Position numbers and translations under genes: made by a program
Shown here: positions 53,593 to 61,014 of the stretch, in pieces
Layout of the letters: every line of letters starts with the position of its first letter
Numbering within the stretch: the stretch's first letter is position 1
Assembly (NCBI RefSeq): GCF_025399795.1
Contig: NZ_JAODTZ010000018.1
Span: 1-64,000, forward strand
Direction: 5' to 3'
DNA: 64,000 nt
Source: Streptomyces rhizosphaerihabitans
GTDB lineage: Bacteria; Actinomycetota; Actinomycetes; Streptomycetales; Streptomycetaceae
Notes under the pieces: model-generated
What the model was told of the DNA's origin: nothing
Databases searched by the model: none
What the model saw: the letters and a program-made list of their open reading frames with translations, nothing else

Positions 53593-54720
53593 ATGGCCAC
53601 GAAGGCCGCGCCCGGTCAGCGGGACGACCACCGGGGATGGCTGCGCGGCTCGCCCCCTCCGCGCTGGGTACGGCTGCTTCCGCCGGTCCTCCTGATAGGG
53701 GTCTGCGTCAGTGAGCTCGTGAGCAGTCACTCGCTGGACATCGGCTTCCTGCTCGGCGCCATCCCCTCCCTGGCCGTCCTCTCCTACGGGCCCATGGCGA
53801 CGGCGGCCTTCGGCGCGGTCGTCGTGTTCCTGCTGACCATCCCCAGCCTGCAGCTCAACCATCCGGGCAACGCGGACCTCCTCACCATCAGCTTCATCGC
53901 CGTGCTCAGCGTGTTCGTGGCCCTCGTCCGCAGCCGCCGGGACGCGCATCTGGTCACCGTGCGGTCGGTGGCGGAGGCCGCCCAGCTCGCGGTTCTGCCA
54001 CCGCTGCCCGACCGTGTCGGGTTTGTCAGCTGCGTGGGGCTGTACCGGGCCGCCCAGGGGGAGACGCTGGTCGGCGGCGACTTCTTCGACGTACGCGACG
54101 GTCCCTTCGGGGTCCGGGCCGTGATGGGCGACGTACAGGGACACGGACTGTCGGCCGTGGGGACGGTCGCCTCGCTTCTCGGGGCGTTCCGGGAAACGGT
54201 GCTGGACCAGCGCGATCTGGAGGCGGCGGCCGCGCGGCTCGATCGCAGGCTGGTGGTGGACTCCGCGGGGGTCGATCACGCCGAGTTGTTCGCCACCGCG
54301 CTGCTCCTGGAGTTCCCGCCCGGCACCGATACGGTGCGGCTGGTGTCCTGCGGGCACCCCTACCCGCTGTTGTTGCGCGGTACGAAGGCCCTCGAACTCG
54401 ACACCGAGCCGGGGGCCCCACTGGGGCTGGGGTTCTTCGAACTGTCCCCACCGCGGGGCCGCACCGTCGACCTGGAGCCCGGCGACCGGCTGTTCCTGGC
54501 CTCGGACGGTGTGAGTGAGAGCCGGGATCAGGCCGGCGCCTTCTACCCGTTGCCGGATCGGCTGGCCGCGTTCGCCGAGGAGCCCTCGGACGCGCTCGTC
54601 GACCGCGTATGGCAGGACCTCGTCGAGTTCTGCCCCTCGATCCGCGACGACGTCTCCATCCTGGTCCTGACGCCACGGCTCCGAAGCGAGGAGAACGCCG
54701 CCGACGGCGAGATCGGCTGA
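53593..54720 (+). CDS. Membrane PP2C (SpoIIE-type) serine phosphatase
   Basis: The protein is 375 residues. Three or four membrane helices in the first 110 (VRLLPPVLLIGVCVSELVSS, GAIPSLAVLSYGPMATAAFGAVVVFLLTI, TISFIAVLSVFVALV) are followed by the phosphatase domain: LVGGDFFDVRDGPFGVRAVMGDVQGHGLSAV, LASDGVSESRDQAGAFYPL, RDDVSILVL. The metal-binding Asp residues are present. It probably releases a sigma factor by dephosphorylating an anti-anti-sigma protein. The ATG has AAGGAGGAG upstream. Confidence 0.92.
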   Translation: MATKAAPGQRDDHRGWLRGSPPPRWVRLLPPVLLIGVCVSELVSSHSLDIGFLLGAIPSLAVLSYGPMATAAFGAVVVFLLTIPSLQLNHPGNADLLTISFIAVLSVFVALVRSRRDAHLVTVRSVAEAAQLAVLPPLPDRVGFVSCVGLYRAAQGETLVGGDFFDVRDGPFGVRAVMGDVQGHGLSAVGTVASLLGAFRETVLDQRDLEAAAARLDRRLVVDSAGVDHAELFATALLLEFPPGTDTVRLVSCGHPYPLLLRGTKALELDTEPGAPLGLGFFELSPPRGRTVDLEPGDRLFLASDGVSESRDQAGAFYPLPDRLAAFAEEPSDALVDRVWQDLVEFCPSIRDDVSILVLTPRLRSEENAADGEIG

Positions 54721-54767
54721 CGGCTTGAGACGGTGGCGGGTCCGTACCCCGCCCCCGCCCCGCCCCG

Positions 54768-56579
54768 TCAGGTCGCCGCGATGTCCAGCGCCGCGATGTA
54801 CCCGAAGGTCATCGCGGGACCGATCGTCGACCCCGCTCCGGCGTAGCTGTGGCCCATGACGGCCGCGCTGGCGTTGCCCGCCGCGTACAGGCCGGGGATC
54901 ACCGTGCCGTCCGGGCGCAGGACGCGTGCGCGAGCGTCGGTGCGCAGACCCCCCTTGGTGCCGAGGTCGCCCGGGACGATCCTGAAGGCGTGGAACGGCG
55001 GGAGCCACAGGGGGGCGAGACAGGAGTCGGGGAGGATCGCGGGGTCCGTGTAGTAGTGGTCGTAGACGCTGTCGCCGCGGTGGAAGTCCGTGTCCGTGCC
55101 GCTCAGGGCCAGGCTGTTGAAGCGGCTGACGGTGGTGCGCAGGGCGGCCGCGGGGACGCCGATCCGGCCGGCGAGGTCGTCCAGGGTCCACGCCTTGTAC
55201 GCGGCGCCGGAGGTGTACCAGGAGTCGGGGAACGTGAACGTCGGCGCAATGTCCTTGAACAGGTAGCGGTTGCGGTAGTTCTGGTCGACGACCAGCCATG
55301 CCGGGATGTCCGGAGCACTCGGGTTGCGGTCGTACATGGTGTGCACGACGTCGCTGTAGGGCCCGGCCTCGTTGACGAAGCGCGCTCCGGCGGCGTTGAC
55401 CAGCAGGCCGCCGGGCAGCGTGCGTTCGGCGAGGCAGAAGTAGGGCTGGCCGGGCAGCGGAATGGCCGGACCCCACCACGCGTCGTCCATCAGGTCCAGC
55501 GCCGCCCCCACGCGTCGGCCCGCCTGGATGCCGTCGCCGGTGTTCTCCTTGGCGCCCACCGTCCAGGCGGTCCCGATGGGCTGCCGCTGGAACTCGGCGC
55601 GCATGGCCGCGTTGTGCTCGAAGCCGCCGGACCCGACGATGACCCCGCGCCGGGCCCTGACCAGGCCGGACGTGCCGTTCTGAGTGACCACCGCGCCGGT
55701 GACGGCGCCGCCTTCCACGAACAGGTCGGACAGCGGGGTGTTCAGCCACACCGGGACCTGGGCGGTGAGCAGGCCCGCGCGCAGCCCGGCCGCGAGCGAC
55801 TGGCCCATGGTCAGCGGCTTCTGGCCGAGCAGCGCCGCGTTGGTGCCCCGGGTCAGGCACTCGGTGGCGACGGCCGCGCCCTTCGCGCTCACCGCTGCGA
55901 GGGTGAGCCATTTGTAGTCGGCGCTGAAGACGACCATGCCGGCCGGGACCGCCATGTACGCCGGGTTCAGGTGGGCGAGTTCGGCTCCGAGGATGGTGCC
56001 GTCGAGCTGGTCGGGCTCCATGGAGCGGCCGCCCGGGAGACCGCCGGGAAGCTCGGGGTAGTAGTCGCTGTATCCCTCCATCCAGCGGAAGCGCAGCGGG
56101 CTGTTGGCCATGACGAAGGAGATCATGGCCGGTCCGTTGCCGAGGAAGGCCTGGCGTCGGTCGGCGGAGACGTCCGGGCCGACCACGGCGGCGAGGTAGG
56201 CGGCGGCCTTCGCCGGGGTGTCGGGGACCCCGGCGGCGAGGATCACCGGATTGTTGGGGATCCAGATGCCCGCGCCGGAGCGTGCCGCCGAGCCTCCGAA
56301 GGTGGCCGCCTTCTCCAGGACGACACAGCTCAGTCCGTGTTTCGCGGCGGTCAGCGCCGCGGTCATCCCGGCGGCTCCCGAGCCGACCACGACGACGTCG
56401 TACGTACCGAGCGGGAGCAGGTCGGCCGCCTCGGCGGTTCCGGTTCCGACCGCGGCTCCGGCGACACCGGCCGCGAGCGCGAGTGAGGCGCCCGTGGCCG
56501 CGCCGAGCACCCGGCGCCGTGACGGGCCGGGTGCCGAGAAGGAGTCGGTACGTCTGGCGGGGTCCGCGTTCGGGGACAT
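54768..56579 (-). CDS. 3-ketosteroid dehydrogenase-like flavoprotein, Tat-exported
   Basis: The protein is 603 residues. A twin-arginine signal (SRRRVLGAATGASLALAAGVAGAA) precedes the FAD-binding motif VVVGSGAAGMTAALTAAKHGLSCVVLEKAATFGGSAARSGAGIWIPNN. The C-terminal HSYAGAGSTIGPAMTFGYIAALDIA matches the KstD active-site end (Tyr/Gly pair and FAD contact). It should desaturate steroid ring A at C1-C2, or act on another 3-oxo substrate. It is divergent from cholesterol oxidase, with 250 bp between the starts. The ATG has GGAG ten bases upstream. Confidence 0.85.
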   Translation of the reverse strand: MSPNADPARRTDSFSAPGPSRRRVLGAATGASLALAAGVAGAAVGTGTAEAADLLPLGTYDVVVVGSGAAGMTAALTAAKHGLSCVVLEKAATFGGSAARSGAGIWIPNNPVILAAGVPDTPAKAAAYLAAVVGPDVSADRRQAFLGNGPAMISFVMANSPLRFRWMEGYSDYYPELPGGLPGGRSMEPDQLDGTILGAELAHLNPAYMAVPAGMVVFSADYKWLTLAAVSAKGAAVATECLTRGTNAALLGQKPLTMGQSLAAGLRAGLLTAQVPVWLNTPLSDLFVEGGAVTGAVVTQNGTSGLVRARRGVIVGSGGFEHNAAMRAEFQRQPIGTAWTVGAKENTGDGIQAGRRVGAALDLMDDAWWGPAIPLPGQPYFCLAERTLPGGLLVNAAGARFVNEAGPYSDVVHTMYDRNPSAPDIPAWLVVDQNYRNRYLFKDIAPTFTFPDSWYTSGAAYKAWTLDDLAGRIGVPAAALRTTVSRFNSLALSGTDTDFHRGDSVYDHYYTDPAILPDSCLAPLWLPPFHAFRIVPGDLGTKGGLRTDARARVLRPDGTVIPGLYAAGNASAAVMGHSYAGAGSTIGPAMTFGYIAALDIAAT

Positions 56580-56790
56580 GGCAGGGCGCTCCAGCAGGGC
56601 GAGGGAATGGGAGGCGTTCCGTGCTCCGGGAGCCGACAGGCCCCCGCCGTACCGGTTCTGATGCAGCGTCAGGAAATGTCGCGCGAGGGTCTTGTGAAGT
56701 CAAGGGCAAGCGGATCAGACCTCGCCGATCACCCCAAGATCGGACAGAAGTTACCAACCGGTATGTAGTGACTTAACAAGCCAGTAACAG

Positions 56791-56804
56791 TAGAACCTGT
56801 TCCC
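56791..56804. promoter_or_regulatory. KstR-like box upstream of cholesterol oxidase
   Basis: TAGAACCTGTTCCC matches 7 of the 8 fixed positions of the KstR consensus TnnAACnnGTTnnA (last base C). It lies 26 bp before the ATG. Confidence 0.55.
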
Positions 56805-56829
56805 ACTCATCGAGAGTGAGGAGTGTCAC

Positions 56830-58473
56830 ATGGGTGACATCAACCAGCACAACGAGGATTCCAGGGGTGTCTCGCGCCGACGATTCATTGCTGGAACAGG
56901 TTCTATTCTTGGAGCGGTGACCCTCGCCGGCCGCGCCGTCGCGGCCCCGGCTCGGATCGCGACGGCGGCCTCGTCGATCCCTTCCGGAGCACACGTCCCG
57001 GTCCTGGTGATCGGCACCGGATACGGCGGTTCCGTCGCCGCCCTGCGTCTCGCCCAGGCGGGCGTCGACGTGCAGATGGTCGAGATGGGCATGGCCTGGG
57101 ACACACCGGGCTCGGACGGCAAGATCTTCGCCAACACGACCAGCCCGGACCAGCGTTCGTACTGGCTGCGCACCAGGACCAAGCAGCCCCTCAGCAACTT
57201 CCTCGGCTTCCCCATCGACAAGGACATCCCCCGCTACACGGGGATCCTGGACGCCGAGGAGATGGGCCAGATCATCGTGTACCAGGGCCGCGGCGTCGGC
57301 GGCGGATCGCTGGTCAACGGAGGCATGGCGGTCACCCCCAAACGGGAGAACTTCGGCGCCATCCTCCCGTCGGTGAACGCCGACGAGATGTACGCGACCT
57401 ACTATCCGCGCGCCAACGCCGCGCTCGGCGTCGGTCTCATCGACCCGGCGTGGTTCGACACCACCGACTGCTACCAGTACGCACGGGTCGGCCGTAAGCA
57501 GGCCCAGCGTTCCGGCTTCCCGTTCGTCTTCGTGCCCGACGTGTACGACTGGGACTACATGAAACAGGAGGCGGCCGGCACGGCCACCAAGTCGGCACTC
57601 GCCGGGGAGATCCTCTACGGCAACAACTACGGCAAGAAGTCCCTGCAGAAGACCTATCTCGCCCAGGCCGCGGCCACCGGCAAGGTCACCATCTCACCGC
57701 TGCACAAGGTCACTTCGGTCGCACCCGCGGCCGGCGGGGGCTACACGGTCCTGATCGACCAGCTCAACACCAACGGCGACGCCACGGCCTCCAAGACGGT
57801 GACCGCGGACCGGGTGTTCTTCGCGGCCGGAAGCGTCGGAACCAGCAAGCTCCTGGTCAAGCTGAAGGCAACCGGCGCGCTGCCCGGCCTCAACGGCGAG
57901 ATCGGCCAGGGCTGGGGCGACAACGGCAACGTCATGTGCGGCCGGGCCAACCATCTGTGGGATCCCACGGGCGCGCTCCAGGCAAGCATCCCCTGCGGCG
58001 GCATCGACAACTGGACCGCGGGCGGCGCGTTCGCCGAGGTGGCGCCGCTGCCCACCGGCATCGAGACCTACGCGTCGTTCTACCTGTCCATCACGAAGAA
58101 CCCGAACCGCGCCCAGTTCTCCTGGAACGCCGCCACCGGCACCGTCGACCTCAACTGGCAGACCGCCTGGAAGCAGCCCGGCATCGACATGGCCAAGTCG
58201 ATCTTCGACAAGATCAACGCGAAGGAGGGGACGATCTACCGGACCGATCTGTTCGGCGTGTACAAGATCTGGGGCGACCACCTCACGTACCACCCGCTCG
58301 GTGGCGCCGTGCTCAACAAGGCCACCGACAACTACGGCCGTCTGCGCGGCTATTCGGGCCTGTACGTCATCGACGGCGCGCTGATTCCCGGCAACACCAG
58401 CGTCAATCCGTTCGTCACCATCACGGCCCTCGCCGAGCGGAACATCGAGAACATCATCGCCGTCGACCTCTAG
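56830..58473 (+). CDS. choA: Class I cholesterol oxidase
   Basis: The protein is 547 residues of the GMC family with non-covalent FAD. A Tat signal (SRRRFIAGTGSILGAVTLAGRAVAA) indicates export. The FAD motif is VLVIGTGYGGSVAALRLAQAG. Catalytic residues align with the SA-COO enzyme: Glu403 in FAEVAPLPTG, His488 in TYHPLGGAV, Asn526 in SVNPFVTITALAERN. It oxidises cholesterol to cholest-5-en-3-one and isomerises it to cholest-4-en-3-one, with peroxide release. No choP P450 is adjacent, unlike the classic locus. GAGTGAGGAGTG lies upstream of the ATG. Confidence 0.94.
   Translation: MGDINQHNEDSRGVSRRRFIAGTGSILGAVTLAGRAVAAPARIATAASSIPSGAHVPVLVIGTGYGGSVAALRLAQAGVDVQMVEMGMAWDTPGSDGKIFANTTSPDQRSYWLRTRTKQPLSNFLGFPIDKDIPRYTGILDAEEMGQIIVYQGRGVGGGSLVNGGMAVTPKRENFGAILPSVNADEMYATYYPRANAALGVGLIDPAWFDTTDCYQYARVGRKQAQRSGFPFVFVPDVYDWDYMKQEAAGTATKSALAGEILYGNNYGKKSLQKTYLAQAAATGKVTISPLHKVTSVAPAAGGGYTVLIDQLNTNGDATASKTVTADRVFFAAGSVGTSKLLVKLKATGALPGLNGEIGQGWGDNGNVMCGRANHLWDPTGALQASIPCGGIDNWTAGGAFAEVAPLPTGIETYASFYLSITKNPNRAQFSWNAATGTVDLNWQTAWKQPGIDMAKSIFDKINAKEGTIYRTDLFGVYKIWGDHLTYHPLGGAVLNKATDNYGRLRGYSGLYVIDGALIPGNTSVNPFVTITALAERNIENIIAVDL
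56892..56905. promoter_or_regulatory. Perfect KstR-like box inside choA
   Basis: TGGAACAGGTTCTA fits TnnAACnnGTTnnA at every fixed position and lies within codons 21-26 of the oxidase, 101 bp from the upstream box. Confidence 0.5.
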
Positions 58474-58489
58474 CGAGTCCGGGCCGCCC

Positions 58490-58550
58490 GTGCGGCCCGG
58501 ATCCGCTCAGTGGGCCGCGTACGCCGTGCGGCCCGGATCCGCTCAGTGGG
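58490..58550. repeat. 25-bp direct repeat after choA
   Basis: Two identical 25-bp copies lie at 58490-58514 and 58526-58550, sharing GCGGCCCGGATCCGCTCAG. The right copy includes the stop codon of the CMD gene, so the left one is a partial duplication of its 3' end. Confidence 0.9.
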
Positions 58551-59028
58551 TCGGCAGCACGCACACGGCGTCCAGGCCCAGCACATGGTTGAGCCGGCCG
58601 AACGCCAGCCACGAGCCGATGCTCATGGTCAGCTCCACGATCTCCCGCTGGCTGTACAGCGCGGTCATCCGCGTCCAGAACTCCTCGTCAAGACCGTGGT
58701 GATCCAGGGCGTACCGCTCGGCGTACTCGGCGGCCAGCCGCGCGCGGTCGTCGAAGACGTCGGTGGTACGCCACTGGGTCACCGCGTCCGCGAACTCCTC
58801 CTCGACCTTCCGGCCGTCCCGCTCCGTACGCCAGTCGAGGCAGAACAGGCACCCGTTGATCTGCGCGATGCGCAGGCGCGCGGCCTCGAACTCGCGCAGG
58901 CCCAGCGTCGTGTGCTCGTACACCGACAGGGAGAAGTTCGCGGCGGCCATGCCGATGCCTGGCACCATCTCGCCCCACACGTATCCGATCGGTTCCTGTC
59001 CCTCGGGAATGTCGATGTGCAGGGTCAT
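58543..59028 (-). CDS. Carboxymuconolactone decarboxylase/AhpD-like protein
   Basis: The protein is 161 residues, all-helical, with the family motif LREFEAARLRIAQINGCLFCLDWRTER, where the CxxC pair is redox-active in AhpD relatives. The substrate is unknown. Its start is three bases past the stop of the upstream DapB-like gene, indicating an operon. Such proteins often accompany actinobacterial steroid-degradation genes. Confidence 0.88.
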   Translation of the reverse strand: MTLHIDIPEGQEPIGYVWGEMVPGIGMAAANFSLSVYEHTTLGLREFEAARLRIAQINGCLFCLDWRTERDGRKVEEEFADAVTQWRTTDVFDDRARLAAEYAERYALDHHGLDEEFWTRMTALYSQREIVELTMSIGSWLAFGRLNHVLGLDAVCVLPTH

Positions 59029-59031
59029 GGG

Positions 59032-60105
59032 TCACTTCCTTCCGAGTCGGCCGACTGCGGGGCGCAGCGGGACGTCGAGTGCGTCGTAGAGGCCTGGTTC
59101 CGCGTCCACCAGCCAGTCGATGGCGCCGACCAGGCGGCCCACCGCGGTGGCGTTTCCGCCGGCGGAGCGGTTCTCGCCCTCGTCGGTGGCCGCGACGGTG
59201 ACCTCGATGCGCGGGCGGCCCTCGATGATCACGCGGTGGGCGCCGTCCCCGTCGGGCGGCACCGGCCAGTCCGGTGCGCAGGACGCGTGGATGCGGGTGA
59301 CGTGCTCGATGACGATCCGGGGCTCTCCCCCGACGATCCCCTGCACCTCGAAACGCACGGCGCCCTGGGTGCCGGCCGCGAACTCGCCCATGGTGCGGGT
59401 GCGCACCGTGTCCGTGAGCGGGCGCCGCTCCATCGTCTCGCGGATGTCGTCGAGTTCGACGCCGAGAGCCCGCGCCATGAGCCGTATCTGGCCGCCCCAC
59501 ACCATGGTCGGGATCGACGGGGCGAGCATCAGCGGCTCGTAGTCCATCGGCTGCCCCATACCGACCAAGTACCTTACGGATTCCTCCTGTTCGTACGTGG
59601 AGTAGTCGAAGATCTCCTGGCAGCGGATGGCGTCGACCGTGGTGCCGAGACCGCTGATCAGCAGGGGCAGGACGTCATTGCCCCAGCCCGGATCGACTCC
59701 GGAGACGAACAGGGAGCCGCCGCCGTCCGCGATGGCGGCGAGCACGGGGTCCCGGAACTCCGGCGGGGCGTTGCGCTGGTCGTAGAGCGGATAGAGGGCG
59801 GGCGTGACGACCACCGCACCGGCCCGGACGGCCCTGCCGATGTCGGCGAGGGCCTCGTCGGGGCGGATGTCGCCGGTGGCCGCGTAGACCACGGCTCCGG
59901 GGCCCGCGGCCAGAACCGCGTCGATGTCGTCGCTCGCCGCGACGCCGAGACCGTGGTCGAGACCGGCGAGCTCGCCCGCGTCGCGGCCGACCTTGCCCGG
60001 GTCGTGGACCAGCACGGCCGCGAGTTTCAGCTTCGGGTGGGCCTCGACGGCGCGGATGGCCGCGCGGCCGACATTGCCGGTACCCCAGACCACCGTGGAA
60101 ATCAT
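59032..60105 (-). CDS. DapB-fold NAD(P)-dependent dehydrogenase
   Basis: The protein is 357 residues with the N-terminal Rossmann motif TVVWGTGNVGRAAIRAVEAHPKLKLAAVLVHDPGKVGRDAGEL. It is annotated across actinobacteria as a dihydrodipicolinate reductase N-terminal domain protein. It is longer than true DapB (about 250) and lacks the usual DapB substrate motif, so lysine synthesis is unlikely. Relatives include amine dehydrogenases (2,4-diaminopentanoate dehydrogenase type). It is cotranscribed with the CMD gene. Confidence 0.85.
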   Translation of the reverse strand: MISTVVWGTGNVGRAAIRAVEAHPKLKLAAVLVHDPGKVGRDAGELAGLDHGLGVAASDDIDAVLAAGPGAVVYAATGDIRPDEALADIGRAVRAGAVVVTPALYPLYDQRNAPPEFRDPVLAAIADGGGSLFVSGVDPGWGNDVLPLLISGLGTTVDAIRCQEIFDYSTYEQEESVRYLVGMGQPMDYEPLMLAPSIPTMVWGGQIRLMARALGVELDDIRETMERRPLTDTVRTRTMGEFAAGTQGAVRFEVQGIVGGEPRIVIEHVTRIHASCAPDWPVPPDGDGAHRVIIEGRPRIEVTVAATDEGENRSAGGNATAVGRLVGAIDWLVDAEPGLYDALDVPLRPAVGRLGRK

Positions 60106-60311
60106 GCGGCGGAGAGTAGCGAGACGGCCTCGAGGTTCCTATAGCCGTGACCGGGGAAAAGATTCCCGGCGCGAAACCAACGGCGAAGGTGTCCCCGGGC
60201 GCACGGCGGGACACCGTTGGTGCCGGGCACGGGTGCCGGGGCGCGGCCCATCCGATGGTGACCGGGTGCGGCTCGGCGGGTGTCACCGGGGTGAGCCCCT
60301 AAGCTCGAAGC

Positions 60312-60932
60312 ATGGCCAAGTACTTCGACGTTCACCCGGAGAACCCGCAGCGGCGCATCATCAGCCAGGTGGCGGAGATCGTCCGCAGCGGCGGGCTGAT
60401 CGTCTACCCGACGGACTCCTGTTTCGCACTCGGCTGCGCGCTCGGCAACCGGGACGGGATCGACCGCATCCGCTCGATCCGCCAGCTGGACGAGCGGCAC
60501 CACTTCACTCTGATGTGTGAGGACTTCGCGCAGCTGGGGCACTTCGTACGGATCGACAACGCGGTCTTCCGCACGGTCAAGGCGGCGACTCCGGGCAGTT
60601 ACACCTTCATCCTGCCGGCGACGAAGGAGGCTCCGCGCAGACTGCTGCACCCGAAGAAGAAGACCGTCGGGGTGAGGATTCCGGACCATGCCGTCGCCCA
60701 GGCGATCCTGGCCGAACTCGGCGAGCCGCTCCTGTCGAGCACCCTGCTCCTGCCGGAGGAGGACAAGCCGCTGACCCAGGGCTGGGAGATCAAGGACCGC
60801 CTCGATCACGTGGTGGACGCCGTCATCGACTCCGGCGACTGCGGCACCGAGCCGACGACCGTCATCGACTTCTCCGGCTCCGAGCCCGAGGTCGTACGCA
60901 TCGGAGCGGGTGACCCCTCCCGGTTCGCGTAG
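60312..60932 (+). CDS. YciO/YrdC/Sua5-family protein
   Basis: The protein is 206 residues. Its signature is VRSGGLIVYPTDSCFALGCALGN, SIRQLDERHHFTLMCEDFAQLGHF, GSYTFILPATKEAPRRLLHPKKKTVGVRIPD and LLSSTLLLPEED. This is the stand-alone YciO type, related to the threonylcarbamoyl-AMP synthase TsaC/Sua5 of tRNA t6A modification. YciO proteins are weaker at that reaction and their role is not settled. A perfect terminator follows. Confidence 0.9.
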   Translation: MAKYFDVHPENPQRRIISQVAEIVRSGGLIVYPTDSCFALGCALGNRDGIDRIRSIRQLDERHHFTLMCEDFAQLGHFVRIDNAVFRTVKAATPGSYTFILPATKEAPRRLLHPKKKTVGVRIPDHAVAQAILAELGEPLLSSTLLLPEEDKPLTQGWEIKDRLDHVVDAVIDSGDCGTEPTTVIDFSGSEPEVVRIGAGDPSRFA

Positions 60933-60946
60933 GCCCCGAAACGGCG

Positions 60947-60986
60947 CCGCGACGTGGGTCGCCCTTGCGGGGGACCCACGTCGCGG
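60947..60986. terminator. Bidirectional terminator
   Basis: A perfect 14-bp stem (CCGCGACGTGGGTC/GACCCACGTCGCGG) with a 12-nt loop lies between the converging YciO and protease genes. Confidence 0.88.
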
Positions 60987-61014
60987 CCGTGTGGGGGGAG
61001 TCGGGTGGTGCCGG

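Noticed and set aside
53497..56757. 1086-codon minus-strand frame across the PP2C and flavoprotein genes
   Set aside because: It is extremely Arg/Gly/Pro-rich and overlaps two well-supported genes in other frames.
56745..56765. ACCGGT-centred near-palindrome upstream of choA
   Set aside because: It differs from the KstR consensus at the second half-site and from other steroid-repressor motifs I know, so I did not list it as an operator.
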